A DNA stretch of 64,000 nucleotides from Nostoc sp. UHCC 0870. Its GTDB lineage: Bacteria; Cyanobacteriota; Cyanobacteriia; Cyanobacteriales; Nostocaceae. The position numbers and the translations under genes are program-made. The stretch spans positions 2,357,501 through 2,421,500 of the forward strand of contig NZ_CP091913.1 of NCBI RefSeq assembly GCF_022063185.1, written 5' to 3'. The notes under the pieces were generated by a model, which had not been told where the DNA came from, searched no databases, and saw nothing but the letters and a program-made list of their open reading frames with translations. Numbering within the stretch: position 1 is the stretch's first letter; the number at the start of each line of letters is the position of its first letter. Below, in pieces: positions 26,536 through 36,094 of this stretch.

Positions 26536-27504
26536 GTGGAACTGACAGTGACTAGTATTGATAATCACATTTTATCTTTTTCAGAAGGGGTATCAATTCC
26601 TCAAGCTCCTCCTGAATTTAAATCAGGTTTTATCGGCATTATTGGCCGTCCTAATGTTGGTAAATCTACGTTGATGAATCAATTAGTCGGGCAAAAAATC
26701 GCTATTACCTCACCAGTAGCACAAACTACACGCAATCGTTTAAGAGGGATCGTCACAACCCCAGACGCACAATTAATATTTGTCGATACGCCAGGAATAC
26801 ATAAACCTCATCATCAATTGGGTGAAGTATTGGTGCGGAATGCCACAATAGCGATTGACTCGGTGGATGTAGTGCTGTTTGTGGTGGATGGAACAGTAGC
26901 TTGTGGTGCAGGCGATCGCTTCATTGCTGATCTACTAATTAATAGTAAAACACCAGTGATTGCGGGTATCAATAAAATTGATCAACAGCCTGCAAATCCC
27001 CAAAACATCAATGAAAGTTATCAACAGATGGCGGATGCACATCAATGGCCGACAGTCAAGTTTTCTGCTATGACTGGTGCAGAATTACCCCAACTGCAAA
27101 CATTATTAATTGAAAATTTGGATCATGGTCCGTTCTACTATCCGCCTGACTTGGTAACAGACCAACCAGAACGGTTTATTATGGGCGAGTTAATTCGAGA
27201 ACAGATTTTGCTGTTAACTCGTGAAGAAGTTCCTCATTCTGTGGCGATCGCAATTGATAAAGTAGAAGAAACACCAGCTATTACCCGCGTCATGGCTACC
27301 ATCCACGTTGAACGCGATTCCCAAAAAGGGATTCTCATCGGTAAAGGTGGCTCAATGCTCAAAGCCATAGGTAGTGCAGCGCGGGAGCAAATTCAAAAAC
27401 TAATATCTGGTAAAGTTTATCTAGAGTTATTTGTCAAAGTCCAACCCAAATGGCGACACTCCCGCGTCAGGTTAGCAGAATTGGGCTACCGCGTGGAAGA
27501 ATAG
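26536..27504 (+). CDS. era: GTPase Era, 16S rRNA maturation factor
   Basis: The 322-residue protein has an N-terminal Ras-like GTPase domain: G1 GRPNVGKST, the switch I segment SPVAQTTRNRLRGIVT, G3 FVDTPGIH, G4 INKID. A C-terminal KH domain with GKGGSMLKAIGSAAREQIQKL follows. Era binds the 3' end of 16S rRNA during 30S assembly. The annotated start is a GTG at 26536. A second GTG at 26551 (MTSIDNH) is also possible, and neither has a convincing ribosome binding site. Confidence 0.94.
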   Translation: MELTVTSIDNHILSFSEGVSIPQAPPEFKSGFIGIIGRPNVGKSTLMNQLVGQKIAITSPVAQTTRNRLRGIVTTPDAQLIFVDTPGIHKPHHQLGEVLVRNATIAIDSVDVVLFVVDGTVACGAGDRFIADLLINSKTPVIAGINKIDQQPANPQNINESYQQMADAHQWPTVKFSAMTGAELPQLQTLLIENLDHGPFYYPPDLVTDQPERFIMGELIREQILLLTREEVPHSVAIAIDKVEETPAITRVMATIHVERDSQKGILIGKGGSMLKAIGSAAREQIQKLISGKVYLELFVKVQPKWRHSRVRLAELGYRVEE

Positions 27505-27524
27505 CAAAAATCAATATTTCTTCC

Positions 27525-27553
27525 GTAACGCACCAGATATATCGGTGCGTTAC
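27525..27553 (+). terminator. Possible era terminator/hairpin repeat
   Basis: GTAACGCACC pairs perfectly with GGTGCGTTAC around 9 nt, 20 bp after era. It lacks a long T-tract and resembles GTAACGCACC modules near 47000, so it may be a mobile repeat used as a terminator. Confidence 0.45.
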
Positions 27554-27629
27554 GCTGCGCTTGAACGCACCCTACAAAATTACGAATTACGTTAGCGTAG
27601 CGGGGCGGAGCATCGTTACGAATTACGAA

Positions 27630-30248
27630 TTATTTTAACGGCCCACGAGTTACACCTAATTGGCTCTGTAATTTCAACTCGCGCCAAAGTTGAGAACCTG
27701 TAATTTCACCTTTTAATAAATGATCGTATTGCTGTATTGTTTTCGTCACCTGTTCTGGTGTTTCATTGACAAATTCAATGCGGAAGTGTTGTAAACCTAA
27801 ATCTATGAGACGCTGTACGTACTCTGCTCCGGTTTGGGCAGTACCATTAAATACAGTGTTACGACAACCTGCATCGGCTTGTAGAATGTGTTCACTACCG
27901 ACGCGATGTTTACCGACAAGCCGCTCCGTATCTACGCGCAATTTCACTTCATGTTTGTCGCAAGGTCTGCCACAATTAGTATAGTCTGTCCCCTCAGAGA
28001 GAAACGCACAAAAAACGCAATGCTCCATATGGAACATTGGCATATGTTGATGAATTGTCACCTCAAACCATTCACTAGGACAAGTTTTCAGCAAATCTTC
28101 CAGTTGGGTAATATTCAAGTCATAGGATGCTGTTAACCGTTCCCAACCAAAACGCTGTTTGAAGTAGTCGGCTGTTAGAGGATTAGCAACATTAAAAGAG
28201 AAATCGCCAATACAACGGTCTGCGGCAAAAAATTCGAGTTGGTCGTAATTCCGCACCAAATAGCCATCAGCTTCGGAAGCGCGTACTTGTTGCAAAATCC
28301 AGTTTTCCCCCGGTTTGGTAATGCGGGGAGGGGCGACCCAGATGGAGGGGACAGGGGACAGGTGACAGGTGACAGAATCTAATTGTTTTTCCTTTTGGCT
28401 TTCACGGAATAATTGCACGGCTTCCCGATAAGCGCGGGGGTCTTCAAATTCACAGTAAAGTGTCTCAACGCCTGCTTTGAGAGCGGCTTGGAGTTGTTTG
28501 AGGTTGCGGACTAGGACGATGAGTGAGGGAGATGTGGGGGATGGGGGAGATGTGGGGGGGAGTAGGTCTTGGAAGGAAGCTTGAGGATTTAGTTCCCAGC
28601 GTTTGGGTTGACTGCGTAACTCCTCTAACTGGGTGACGATTTCGCGCCGCATCCGGTTTAATTCACTCACAGGTATCATCACATTACCACTGAGATGATT
28701 CGTTAATGTTCCCAAACGGAAGGGGGTGTTACCAAGACGACCAAACTGTTCTTTAATGCGTTCTATATGTAGAGGTTTGGTGTGTGCTTCCACCACGGGA
28801 ATTTCTGATTTTACCTGTACAATGTTACCGAATTCATCGCGGGCGATCGCAATTAATAACTCACCAATCTCTCCATAAATTTCCACGTCAATCGGACGCT
28901 GAAATTGGGGGTTATCCCCGGCGAAAGTCTGGCGTAATTGTTTATCTAATTCTGGGTCACTGGTTTTCCATAGCTTATCGCCTACATGAACACGCTGAAA
29001 GTTGACATTACCTCGGCCAAATGTGATCACCGCTTCCTGTCCCTGCTGTACCACCCCATAGACTCGACCGCCTTCTTCCTTAGTTTCTGGATGACCACAA
29101 TCAAATACCACACCGTCCCCAGGTTTCAGGGGTGCTGCTAATTTAAGTGTCACCTGTTCATTACGAATGCGGGTAACTTCGCCTAAATAAACCCCCCGCT
29201 TCTTTCCGAACCGCGCATGAACCAATTCTTGATTATTAATCCCCGCAAACCAACCCGTGTAAAGTCCGCGAGAAAATGCCATCTCTAGGTTGTAGCGTTC
29301 TTGACCTCTCCCGTTGTTCGATGTAGACAGGGAAGCTTTTATTCCCCCTTCCCTACTAGGGAAGGAGGTTAGGGGGTTAGGTCTTGCCAATTTCCTCATC
29401 ACCTGGTCTAATGCTTGGCGATAAACACGGGTGACATTAGCAACATACTCCGGTGCTTTTAAACGACCTTCAATTTTGAGACTAGTTACCCCAGACGTAA
29501 CTAAATCAGGTAATACTTCCAAGCCGGCTAAATCTTGGGGACTAAGTAAATATTTGCGTTCGTCTAAGTTTACAATTTCCCCATCAACAATTAAATCATA
29601 GGGCATCCGACAAGCTTGAGCGCATTCACCCCGGTTCGCTGAACGTCCGCCTAAAGCTTCACTAGTTAAACACTGACCAGAGTAAGCCACACACAACGCA
29701 CCATGCACAAACACCTCAAGTGGTAGCGAAACGGCCTGTTGTGCAATTTGCTGCTGAATTTTGTTAATCTCTTTTAAAGAACATTCACGAGCTAACACCA
29801 CTAACTGACAACCGAGAGATTTAGCAAACTCCACCCCAGCCGCACTAGTAACAGTCATTTGAGTAGACGCGTGGATGGGGAAATCTGGCGATAGATGACG
29901 AATCAGGCGACAAATACCTACATCTTGAACAATCATCGCATCTACGCCAGCCGCAATAATTGTGCGGAGATATTGTTGCGCTTCTGCCAACTCTTGCGGG
30001 AAAATCAATGTATTGACAGTGACATAACCTTTCACACCCCGATGGTGCAAAAATGTCATCAATTCCGGTAAATCAGCCTCAGTAAAATTTTGCGCCCGCA
30101 TTCTGGCGTTAAACCGATCTAAACCAAAATAAATTGCATCCGCCCCATTTTCCACAGCAGCTTTAGCACACTCCCAATTACCAGCAGGTGCAAGGATTTC
30201 AGGACGTTGTAAAGAAGATTGGGGATGGTGAGAACTAGCAATTTCCAT
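27630..30248 (-). CDS. U32-family peptidase / RNA-modification-type protein (collagenase-like)
   Basis: The 872-residue protein has the U32 domain at residues 10-285: RPEILAPAGNWECAKAAVENGADAIYFGLDRFNAR, and HGALCVAYSGQCLTSEALGGRSANRGECAQACR with the Cys cluster. A C-terminal DUF3656-type extension carries HMEHCVFCAFLSEGTDYTNCGRPC. Some U32 members (RlhA, TrhP/YegQ) act in RNA hydroxylation rather than proteolysis; which applies here is open. Residues about 286-313 are encoded by a dispersed repeat (29310-29391), and 623-636 by ACAGGTG heptamers (28341-28378), both in frame. Confidence 0.87.
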   Translation of the reverse strand: MEIASSHHPQSSLQRPEILAPAGNWECAKAAVENGADAIYFGLDRFNARMRAQNFTEADLPELMTFLHHRGVKGYVTVNTLIFPQELAEAQQYLRTIIAAGVDAMIVQDVGICRLIRHLSPDFPIHASTQMTVTSAAGVEFAKSLGCQLVVLARECSLKEINKIQQQIAQQAVSLPLEVFVHGALCVAYSGQCLTSEALGGRSANRGECAQACRMPYDLIVDGEIVNLDERKYLLSPQDLAGLEVLPDLVTSGVTSLKIEGRLKAPEYVANVTRVYRQALDQVMRKLARPNPLTSFPSREGGIKASLSTSNNGRGQERYNLEMAFSRGLYTGWFAGINNQELVHARFGKKRGVYLGEVTRIRNEQVTLKLAAPLKPGDGVVFDCGHPETKEEGGRVYGVVQQGQEAVITFGRGNVNFQRVHVGDKLWKTSDPELDKQLRQTFAGDNPQFQRPIDVEIYGEIGELLIAIARDEFGNIVQVKSEIPVVEAHTKPLHIERIKEQFGRLGNTPFRLGTLTNHLSGNVMIPVSELNRMRREIVTQLEELRSQPKRWELNPQASFQDLLPPTSPPSPTSPSLIVLVRNLKQLQAALKAGVETLYCEFEDPRAYREAVQLFRESQKEKQLDSVTCHLSPVPSIWVAPPRITKPGENWILQQVRASEADGYLVRNYDQLEFFAADRCIGDFSFNVANPLTADYFKQRFGWERLTASYDLNITQLEDLLKTCPSEWFEVTIHQHMPMFHMEHCVFCAFLSEGTDYTNCGRPCDKHEVKLRVDTERLVGKHRVGSEHILQADAGCRNTVFNGTAQTGAEYVQRLIDLGLQHFRIEFVNETPEQVTKTIQQYDHLLKGEITGSQLWRELKLQSQLGVTRGPLK
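29310..29391. repeat. Dispersed repeat inside the U32 gene
   Basis: CCCCCTTCCCTACTAGGGAAGG and the AGGGGGTTAGG that follows match modules at 19470-19510, about 59880 and about 62040. Here it is translated in frame. Confidence 0.8.
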
Positions 30249-30452
30249 TAGATTTAAATTAGGTTTATATGGCTGACACGGATTTTTGATTTTAACTCAA
30301 TATATCAAGTGGCGTTGCCTAATTGTGGGGTGATTTATCGCTAGATGCAGCAATGCTTATCCAGTTTGATCGATCTAAAAAATTAGATAACCTCATCATC
30401 AAAGATAATAATAAAGCAATCATATATAGTTAGCTTGCTAGAGGCGATCGCA

Positions 30453-30482
30453 ATTAATTACGAATTACGAATTACGAATTAT
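30453..30482. repeat. STRR (ACGAATT)
   Basis: Four ACGAATT units end 2 bp before the helicase ATG, directly in its leader. Confidence 0.8.
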
Positions 30483-30484
30483 AA

Positions 30485-32905
30485 ATGTCAGACACTAACT
30501 TTACTGCTATTGCACCACCAGCATCTCAAGCCTCATCTATGGAAGTTTTACAGGAGAAAGTTTTAGCCATTCGCAAGACACTGCGCCCTGGACAACAGCA
30601 AATGGCTGATTGGCAATCAGGCCCACTGGCTGTTTCTGCTGTTCCTGGTGCGGGTAAATCTACGGGGATGGCGGCGGCGGCGGCGATCGCAATTGCTAGG
30701 CAATATCAAAATACAATACAGTCACGCCCATCTAATCGTCGTCAGTTGGTGGTAGTAACTTTTACGCGATCGGCGGCTGCGAATATTAAAATAAAAATCC
30801 GCGAATACCTCAAACAATTATCTTTACCTCAAACAGGTTTCACTGTTTATACCCTGCATAGTTTGGCGTTAAATATTGCCAGCCGTCACCCAAATTTATC
30901 TGGTTTAGAGTTAGAAAACGTCACCCTGATCACACCCAACCAAAGCCACCGCTTCATTCGCACCGCCGTAGAACAATGGGTGGCTAATCATCCCCGACTA
31001 TATTTGCAGTTATTAGAAGGACAGCAATTTGACGGTGAAGAAACAGAAAGGTTACGTCGTCAGTCGGTGTTAAGAACAGAAGTTTTACCAGATTTAGCAA
31101 CTACCGTCATTCACGAAGCCAAAAGTTCCGGTATTTCCCCAGCCAAACTACGGGAATGGAGTCAACAAACCATAGATGCGTATGAAATTTTAACTATAGC
31201 GTCAGGATTGTATGAAGAGTACCAGAACCTGATGCGATCGCGTGACTTTATTGACTACGACGACATGATTTTAGCCGCCCTCCGCGTCCTAGAAAACGAC
31301 AGCGCACGCCGCATTGAGCAGAACCAAGTTTTTGCTGTATTTGAAGACGAAGCCCAGGATTCCAGCCCATTACAGACCAAGCTATTAGAGATTTTGGCAA
31401 GTGATGGGGACTGGGGATTAGGAAGTAAGGGAGCAGGGGAGCAGGGGAGCAGGGGAGCAGGGGAGAATACTAATAATTTCACACTCAGCACTCAGCACTC
31501 AGCACTCAGCACTCAAAATTTCCCACTCCACTTAATCAGAGTTGGCGACCCCAACCAAGCGATTAACTCGACCTTTACCCCGGCTGATCCAATTTACTTT
31601 CGGGAATTTTGCCAAGAGTGCGATCGCTCTGGCAAACTAGCAACAATGGATCAAGCTGGTCGCAGTACCCAGATGATTATCGATGCGGCTAATTTTGCGC
31701 TGCAATGGGTGAATAGCTTTTATGGGGCTAAAAATCAAAAATCTCCCCATCTTCCTAGTCCATTTAGTTTGCAAATGATTCGTCCTGTCAATCAAGCTGA
31801 TGTCAACCCAGCCGCAGTAGGTGGAGGATTAGAGCTATATACGCCCCGTGATATTCATCACACAGCCGAATTGTTAGGTAACAGGGTAATTGAGCTATTA
31901 ACAGCAGACCCAACTAAAAGCGTGGCGGTATTAGTACGTGAAAATCGTCAGGGACGTTGGTTATCACAGGCACTAGAACCACTGTGTAAAGAGCATAAAA
32001 TTACTATATTTGATGTCGGAGAAAGCGATCGCCGTTCCCATGTTCCCCAGGAAATTTTAACACTGCTGCAATTTTGCGATCGCCCCCATTCTCCCGACTA
32101 CCTCAAAACCGCCTTAGAAGTATTGGTAAAGCGTCAATTAATTCCCACCCAAGACCTCAACGCCCTAGCCAGTCTCCCAGAAGAATTTCTCTATCCCGGC
32201 CCCTTAGCTACACCCCAAGCAGAGACAGTACAAAAAGCCTCTCACATATGCCGTAGTTTACTCCGCGCCCGCTTGGAACTGCCTTTATATCAGCTAATTT
32301 CTTTTTTAGCTTTAACTTTAAATTACGACCAAGCCGAACTAGCCACAGCTGATAAACTCTCCGAACGAGTCAACAAGCAAATCGCTGGTAATAACTCAAT
32401 GGGGTCAATGCTGTCAGTTTTAAGTGAAATTGTCAGTTCTGAACGCTTTGAACCAGTGGAAACAGAGGATGTAGAAGCCCGTTACACCCGTGCTGGTCAA
32501 CTAACAATTATCACCATGCACAAAGCCAAAGGGTTAGATTGGAACTATGTATTTCTACCCTTCCTCCATGAAAACCTCATTCCTGGGCGGTTTTGGGTCC
32601 CTCCCCAAAGCCAATTTTTAGGTGACTTTACCTTATCAGAAGTCGCCCGCGCCCAGATTCGGGCTGCACTCCACGGCGAAGTCAGTATTCCAGAAGTCAC
32701 CCCAGCATGGGAACAAGCCAAACACCTCAAAACAGCCGAAGAGTATCGTTTACTATATGTGGCGATGACCAGAGCCAAGCAATTATTATGGATGTCTGCG
32801 GCAAAAAAAGCCCCCTTTACCTGGAGTAAACCAGACAACTTACAAGAACAAGCTCCCTGTCCAGTGTTCTCAGCCTTGAAACGGCAGTTTCCTGATTGTA
32901 GTTAG
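30485..32905 (+). CDS. UvrD/Rep-type superfamily 1 DNA helicase
   Basis: The 806-residue protein has SF1A helicase motifs: Walker A AVPGAGKSTGMAAA (about 55), Ia VVTFTRSAAANIKIKI, II FEDEAQDSSPLQ, III LIRVGDPNQAINSTF, V LTIITMHKAKGLDWNYVF, VI LLYVAMTRAKQLL. It probably works in DNA repair or replication restart. Residues about 306-345 (GDWGLGSKGAGEQGSRGAGE, then TLSTQHSALSTQ) are encoded by three kinds of tandem repeat (31404-31516), in frame between motifs II and III. Confidence 0.9.
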   Translation: MSDTNFTAIAPPASQASSMEVLQEKVLAIRKTLRPGQQQMADWQSGPLAVSAVPGAGKSTGMAAAAAIAIARQYQNTIQSRPSNRRQLVVVTFTRSAAANIKIKIREYLKQLSLPQTGFTVYTLHSLALNIASRHPNLSGLELENVTLITPNQSHRFIRTAVEQWVANHPRLYLQLLEGQQFDGEETERLRRQSVLRTEVLPDLATTVIHEAKSSGISPAKLREWSQQTIDAYEILTIASGLYEEYQNLMRSRDFIDYDDMILAALRVLENDSARRIEQNQVFAVFEDEAQDSSPLQTKLLEILASDGDWGLGSKGAGEQGSRGAGENTNNFTLSTQHSALSTQNFPLHLIRVGDPNQAINSTFTPADPIYFREFCQECDRSGKLATMDQAGRSTQMIIDAANFALQWVNSFYGAKNQKSPHLPSPFSLQMIRPVNQADVNPAAVGGGLELYTPRDIHHTAELLGNRVIELLTADPTKSVAVLVRENRQGRWLSQALEPLCKEHKITIFDVGESDRRSHVPQEILTLLQFCDRPHSPDYLKTALEVLVKRQLIPTQDLNALASLPEEFLYPGPLATPQAETVQKASHICRSLLRARLELPLYQLISFLALTLNYDQAELATADKLSERVNKQIAGNNSMGSMLSVLSEIVSSERFEPVETEDVEARYTRAGQLTIITMHKAKGLDWNYVFLPFLHENLIPGRFWVPPQSQFLGDFTLSEVARAQIRAALHGEVSIPEVTPAWEQAKHLKTAEEYRLLYVAMTRAKQLLWMSAAKKAPFTWSKPDNLQEQAPCPVFSALKRQFPDCS
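31404..31516. repeat. In-frame tandem repeats inside the helicase gene
   Basis: GGGGACT/GGGGATT, then octamers AGCAGGGG, then heptamers ACTCAGC are all translated. The same units form intergenic arrays elsewhere in the window. Confidence 0.88.
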
Positions 32906-33120
32906 GGAGAAATAGGACGTGCTGGTTCTGAGATAATATTTGTATCAAGTAAATATTTCAGACTCATAGATCAACTTCTCTGCCCACACTGCGATCTCGT
33001 AAGTCAGCAAAATCAAGCCTGATTCAAAAGACAGTAAGTTTAATGCAACTTTGGGCAGGAAAAATTGCTAGAGTGAACACAGTTAGCCTTGATGTCTAAT
33101 CGCCAAAACCTATATATCTC

Positions 33121-34683
33121 ATGGATTTTGCTAATCTTGCATCCCAGTTAAATGCCGGGACGATTTTACCAGAGGGAATTGTCATTATCACCCTCATGGC
33201 GGTTTTGATTGTTGATTTGATTTTAGGGCGCACATCCTCACGCTGGATTGGATATCTAGCGATCGCAGGTTTACTAGCTGCGATTGTCGCCCTATGTTTA
33301 AAATGGGATGCTATCAATCCCATCGCCTTTAGCGGTAGTTTTAATGGTGACGACCTCAGTATTGTCTTTCGCGGTATCATTGCCTTGTCTGCCGTTGTGA
33401 CTATACTGATGTCAATTCGCTACATTGAGCAGAGTGGCACTGCTTTAGCAGAATTCATCGCGATTTTATTGACCGCTACTCTAGGAGGGATGTTTCTCTC
33501 TGGGGCTAGTGAGTTGGTGATGATTTTCATCTCACTAGAAACACTGAGTATCTCCTCTTATTTACTCACAGGTTATACCAAGCGTGACCCCCGTTCTAAT
33601 GAAGCGGCTCTCAAATACTTGTTGATTGGAGCTTCCAGTACAGCAGTATTCTTGTACGGTGTATCATTACTGTATGGTCTATCTGGTGGACAAACAGAAT
33701 TAGGTGCGATCGCTAATGGTATTGCTCAAGCAAATGTTGGTCAATCCTTGGGTTTGGTGATTGCCCTAGTATTTGTGATTGCAGGTATTGGCTTCAAAAT
33801 CTCTGCTGCACCCTTCCACCAATGGACACCAGACGTTTATGAAGGCGCACCTACCCCAGTTATCGCCTTTTTGTCTGTTGGTTCTAAAGCCGCCGGATTT
33901 GCCCTAGCTATCCGTTTGTTGACCACAGCTTTCCCCCTCGTCGCCGAGGAGTGGCGGTTTGTCTTCACAGCCCTGGCTGTTCTCAGCATGATTTTGGGTA
34001 ACGTCGTCGCCCTTGCCCAAACCAGCATGAAACGAATGTTGGCTTATTCATCCATCGCCCAAGCTGGGTTTGTGATGATTGGCTTAATTGCTGGGACTGA
34101 CGCAGGCTACGCCAGCATGATTTTTTATCTGCTGGTTTACCTGTTCATGAACCTGTGTGGTTTTACCTGCGTGATTCTGTTCTCCCTACGGACAGGAACA
34201 GACCAAATCACCGAATACTCAGGGTTATATCAAAAAGACCCCCTACTAACCTTGGCTTTAAGCCTATCCCTCCTTTCTTTAGGTGGTATTCCGCCTCTAG
34301 CTGGGTTTTTTGGGAAAATTTACCTCTTCTGGGCTGGTTGGCAAGCAGGTCTTTACTGGCTAGTTTTACTTGGTCTAGTTACCAGTGTTGTTTCCATCTA
34401 CTACTACATTCGTGTCGTGAAGATGATGGTGGTCAAAGAACCCCAAGAAATGTCCGACGTAGTGAAAAATTACCCCGAAATACGTTGGAACTTACCAGGG
34501 TTTAGACCTTTGCAAGTAGGATTAATAGTCACGTTAATTGCTACTACCCTCGCCGGAATTTTGTCGAATCCTCTGTTTACCTTGGCAAATAATTCTGTTA
34601 CTCATACTGCTATTTTGCAAACAGCAGCAGTTGTTAGTAATCAGGTAAGTGCTATTCCTCCTGAGCAATCAGAAGGTTTGTAG
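33121..34683 (+). CDS. ndhB: NAD(P)H-quinone oxidoreductase subunit 2 (NDH-1 subunit N)
   Basis: The 520-residue antiporter-like subunit of the thylakoid NDH-1 complex has about 14 hydrophobic helices. Family landmarks are [49 protein letters not shown], the [35 protein letters not shown] helix pair with its key Lys residues, and [13 protein letters not shown]. It works in respiratory and cyclic electron flow and in CO2 uptake forms of NDH-1. Length is normal. A strong terminator follows. Confidence 0.97.
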   Translation: MDFANLASQLNAGTILPEGIVIITLMAVLIVDLILGRTSSRWIGYLAIAGLLAAIVALCLKWDAINPIAFSGSFNGDDLSIVFRGIIALSAVVTILMSIRYIEQSGTALAEFIAILLTATLGGMFLSGASELVMIFISLETLSISSYLLTGYTKRDPRSNEAALKYLLIGASSTAVFLYGVSLLYGLSGGQTELGAIANGIAQANVGQSLGLVIALVFVIAGIGFKISAAPFHQWTPDVYEGAPTPVIAFLSVGSKAAGFALAIRLLTTAFPLVAEEWRFVFTALAVLSMILGNVVALAQTSMKRMLAYSSIAQAGFVMIGLIAGTDAGYASMIFYLLVYLFMNLCGFTCVILFSLRTGTDQITEYSGLYQKDPLLTLALSLSLLSLGGIPPLAGFFGKIYLFWAGWQAGLYWLVLLGLVTSVVSIYYYIRVVKMMVVKEPQEMSDVVKNYPEIRWNLPGFRPLQVGLIVTLIATTLAGILSNPLFTLANNSVTHTAILQTAAVVSNQVSAIPPEQSEGL

Positions 34684-34704
34684 ATTAATAATTTTTAACC
34701 AGCT

Positions 34705-34738
34705 AAAGGCTAATAGTTTAAAAGCTATTAGCCTTTTT
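34705..34738 (+). terminator. ndhB rho-independent terminator
   Basis: AAAGGCTAATAG (34705-34716) pairs perfectly with CTATTAGCCTTT (34725-34736), with six Ts at the 3' side, 22 bp after the ndhB stop. Confidence 0.9.
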
Positions 34739-34834
34739 TGTTTGTAGTGAAAACTTTAGTTCTTGCTTCTCCGCAATAGGCTACGCCAACAAGAAACTAT
34801 AGCGTTTCCTAATCAGATGAGATATATCATAGCC

Positions 34835-34925
34835 CAATACCGTTCAGTTAGCGTCAAAAACCTTAAAATGCGTAGGTTGGGTTGAGGAACAAAACCTACA
34901 ATTTATCCTTAACTGAACCGTATTG
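34835..34925. mobile_element. 91-bp MITE nested in a dispersed repeat
   Basis: The ends CAATACCGTTCAGTTA (34835-34850) and the complement of CAATACGGTTCAGTTA (34910-34925) match at 15 of 16. Ten-base direct repeats TATCATAGCC (34825-34834 and 34926-34935) flank it. The empty form of the target, running TATCATAGCC straight into CCCTCC, is present at 53209-53222. Confidence 0.85.
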
Positions 34926-34929
34926 TATC

Positions 34930-35004
34930 ATAGCCCCCTCCTTGCTTGCGGGGAGGGGGTTGGGGGTGGGGTTCTTTTACCTTACTAAAGCGAGAACCGC
35001 TATA
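34930..35004. repeat. 75-bp dispersed repeat, copy 1
   Basis: It begins ATAGCCCCCTCC and ends GAGAACCGCTATA. It is almost identical to 53212-53286 and partly matches 45123-45170. The ATAGCG/CGCTAT ends are short inverted repeats. Confidence 0.85.
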
Positions 35005-35040
35005 CTACGAACTTCTGCTATTTACTTAATCTCGAAATTA

Positions 35041-36079
35041 TTACCAATTAATAGGTAAGGTAATGATAAACTCCGCACCCTCTCCCAATGTAGATTCAAC
35101 TTCTATCGTACCACCATGTTTCTGTACAATAATTTGATGAGCAATGGATAATCCTAAACCCGTACCTTTGCCTACAGGTTTAGTAGTAAACGAATTTTCA
35201 AAAATTTTTGTTTGCACTGCTTTTGGTATACCTAAAGCATTATCTTTAATGCGAACCACTACAGAATTACTATAAGAATTTAAGGATGTTTGAATAATAA
35301 TTATATTAGGTTTTTCTTCAATCGTTGCAAAACTTAGCCCATGATTAGACTCTTCTAAAGCATCAATAGCATTAGCACAAATATTCATAAATACCTGATT
35401 CAATTGCCCAGGGAAACAATCTATTACAGGAATATCTCCAAATTTTTTAATCACCTGGATTTCTGGACGATTCTGATTAGCTTTTAAACGATGTTTAAGA
35501 ATAAATAAAGTGCTATTAATCCCTTCATGAATATTAAAAGGTAATTTAGATTCTGTATCAGACCGCGCAAAAGTTCGCAAGCTAGAACTAAGATTACTAA
35601 TGCGATCAGTACCTTCTTTCATCGACATAATGAGTTTTGGTAGATCCTCACTCACATACTCCAAATCCATGACTTTAATTTGTTTTTTTGATTTCTTTAG
35701 TTGGCTCAGGATAATACTGTTGATAAAGTTTGATGAGATATAACAAGTCATGAATATATTCGATCGCCGGGGTGATATTCCCCATAATAAAACCGACAGG
35801 ATTGTTAATTTCGTGAGCTACATCTGCAACTAATCCACCTAAAACAGACATTTTATCTTGCATTGTCTGAAGGTTTATTAATGTCTGTTCTAGCTCTAGA
35901 GTCCTTTGTTTTAATTGTGTTTGTGACTCTTGCAGTTCATTAATAACCTTTTTGAGCAATGATTCCTTTTTTTTATTAGTTTCCTCTAACTGTATGCGGT
36001 CTATTGCAGCACGTTCTAACTTTTTTTGTAGTATTCTATTAGCTTTTTCAAGCTTTTGAATTTCCTGTTCGCAATTCAT
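35041..36079 (-). pseudogene. Sensor histidine kinase, frameshifted
   Basis: Two overlapping frames together encode one kinase. The first (36079 to 35675) has a coiled coil (residues 1-75) and the phosphoacceptor helix GGLVADVAHEINNPVGFIMG. The second (from about 35690 to 35041) has MDLEYVSEDLPKLIMSMKEGTDRI, the N box MNICANAIDALEES, and the ATPase loops IKDNALGI and GKGTGLGLSIAHQI. They are joined by a 7-T run (35683-35689). With six Ts the frame reads EIKKQIKVMDLEYV, as in the paralogue at 37375. The gene starts 15 bp after the FIST gene stop, so the kinase was probably its partner. Confidence 0.8.
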
Positions 36080-36094
36080 AATTTCTGTGAGATT

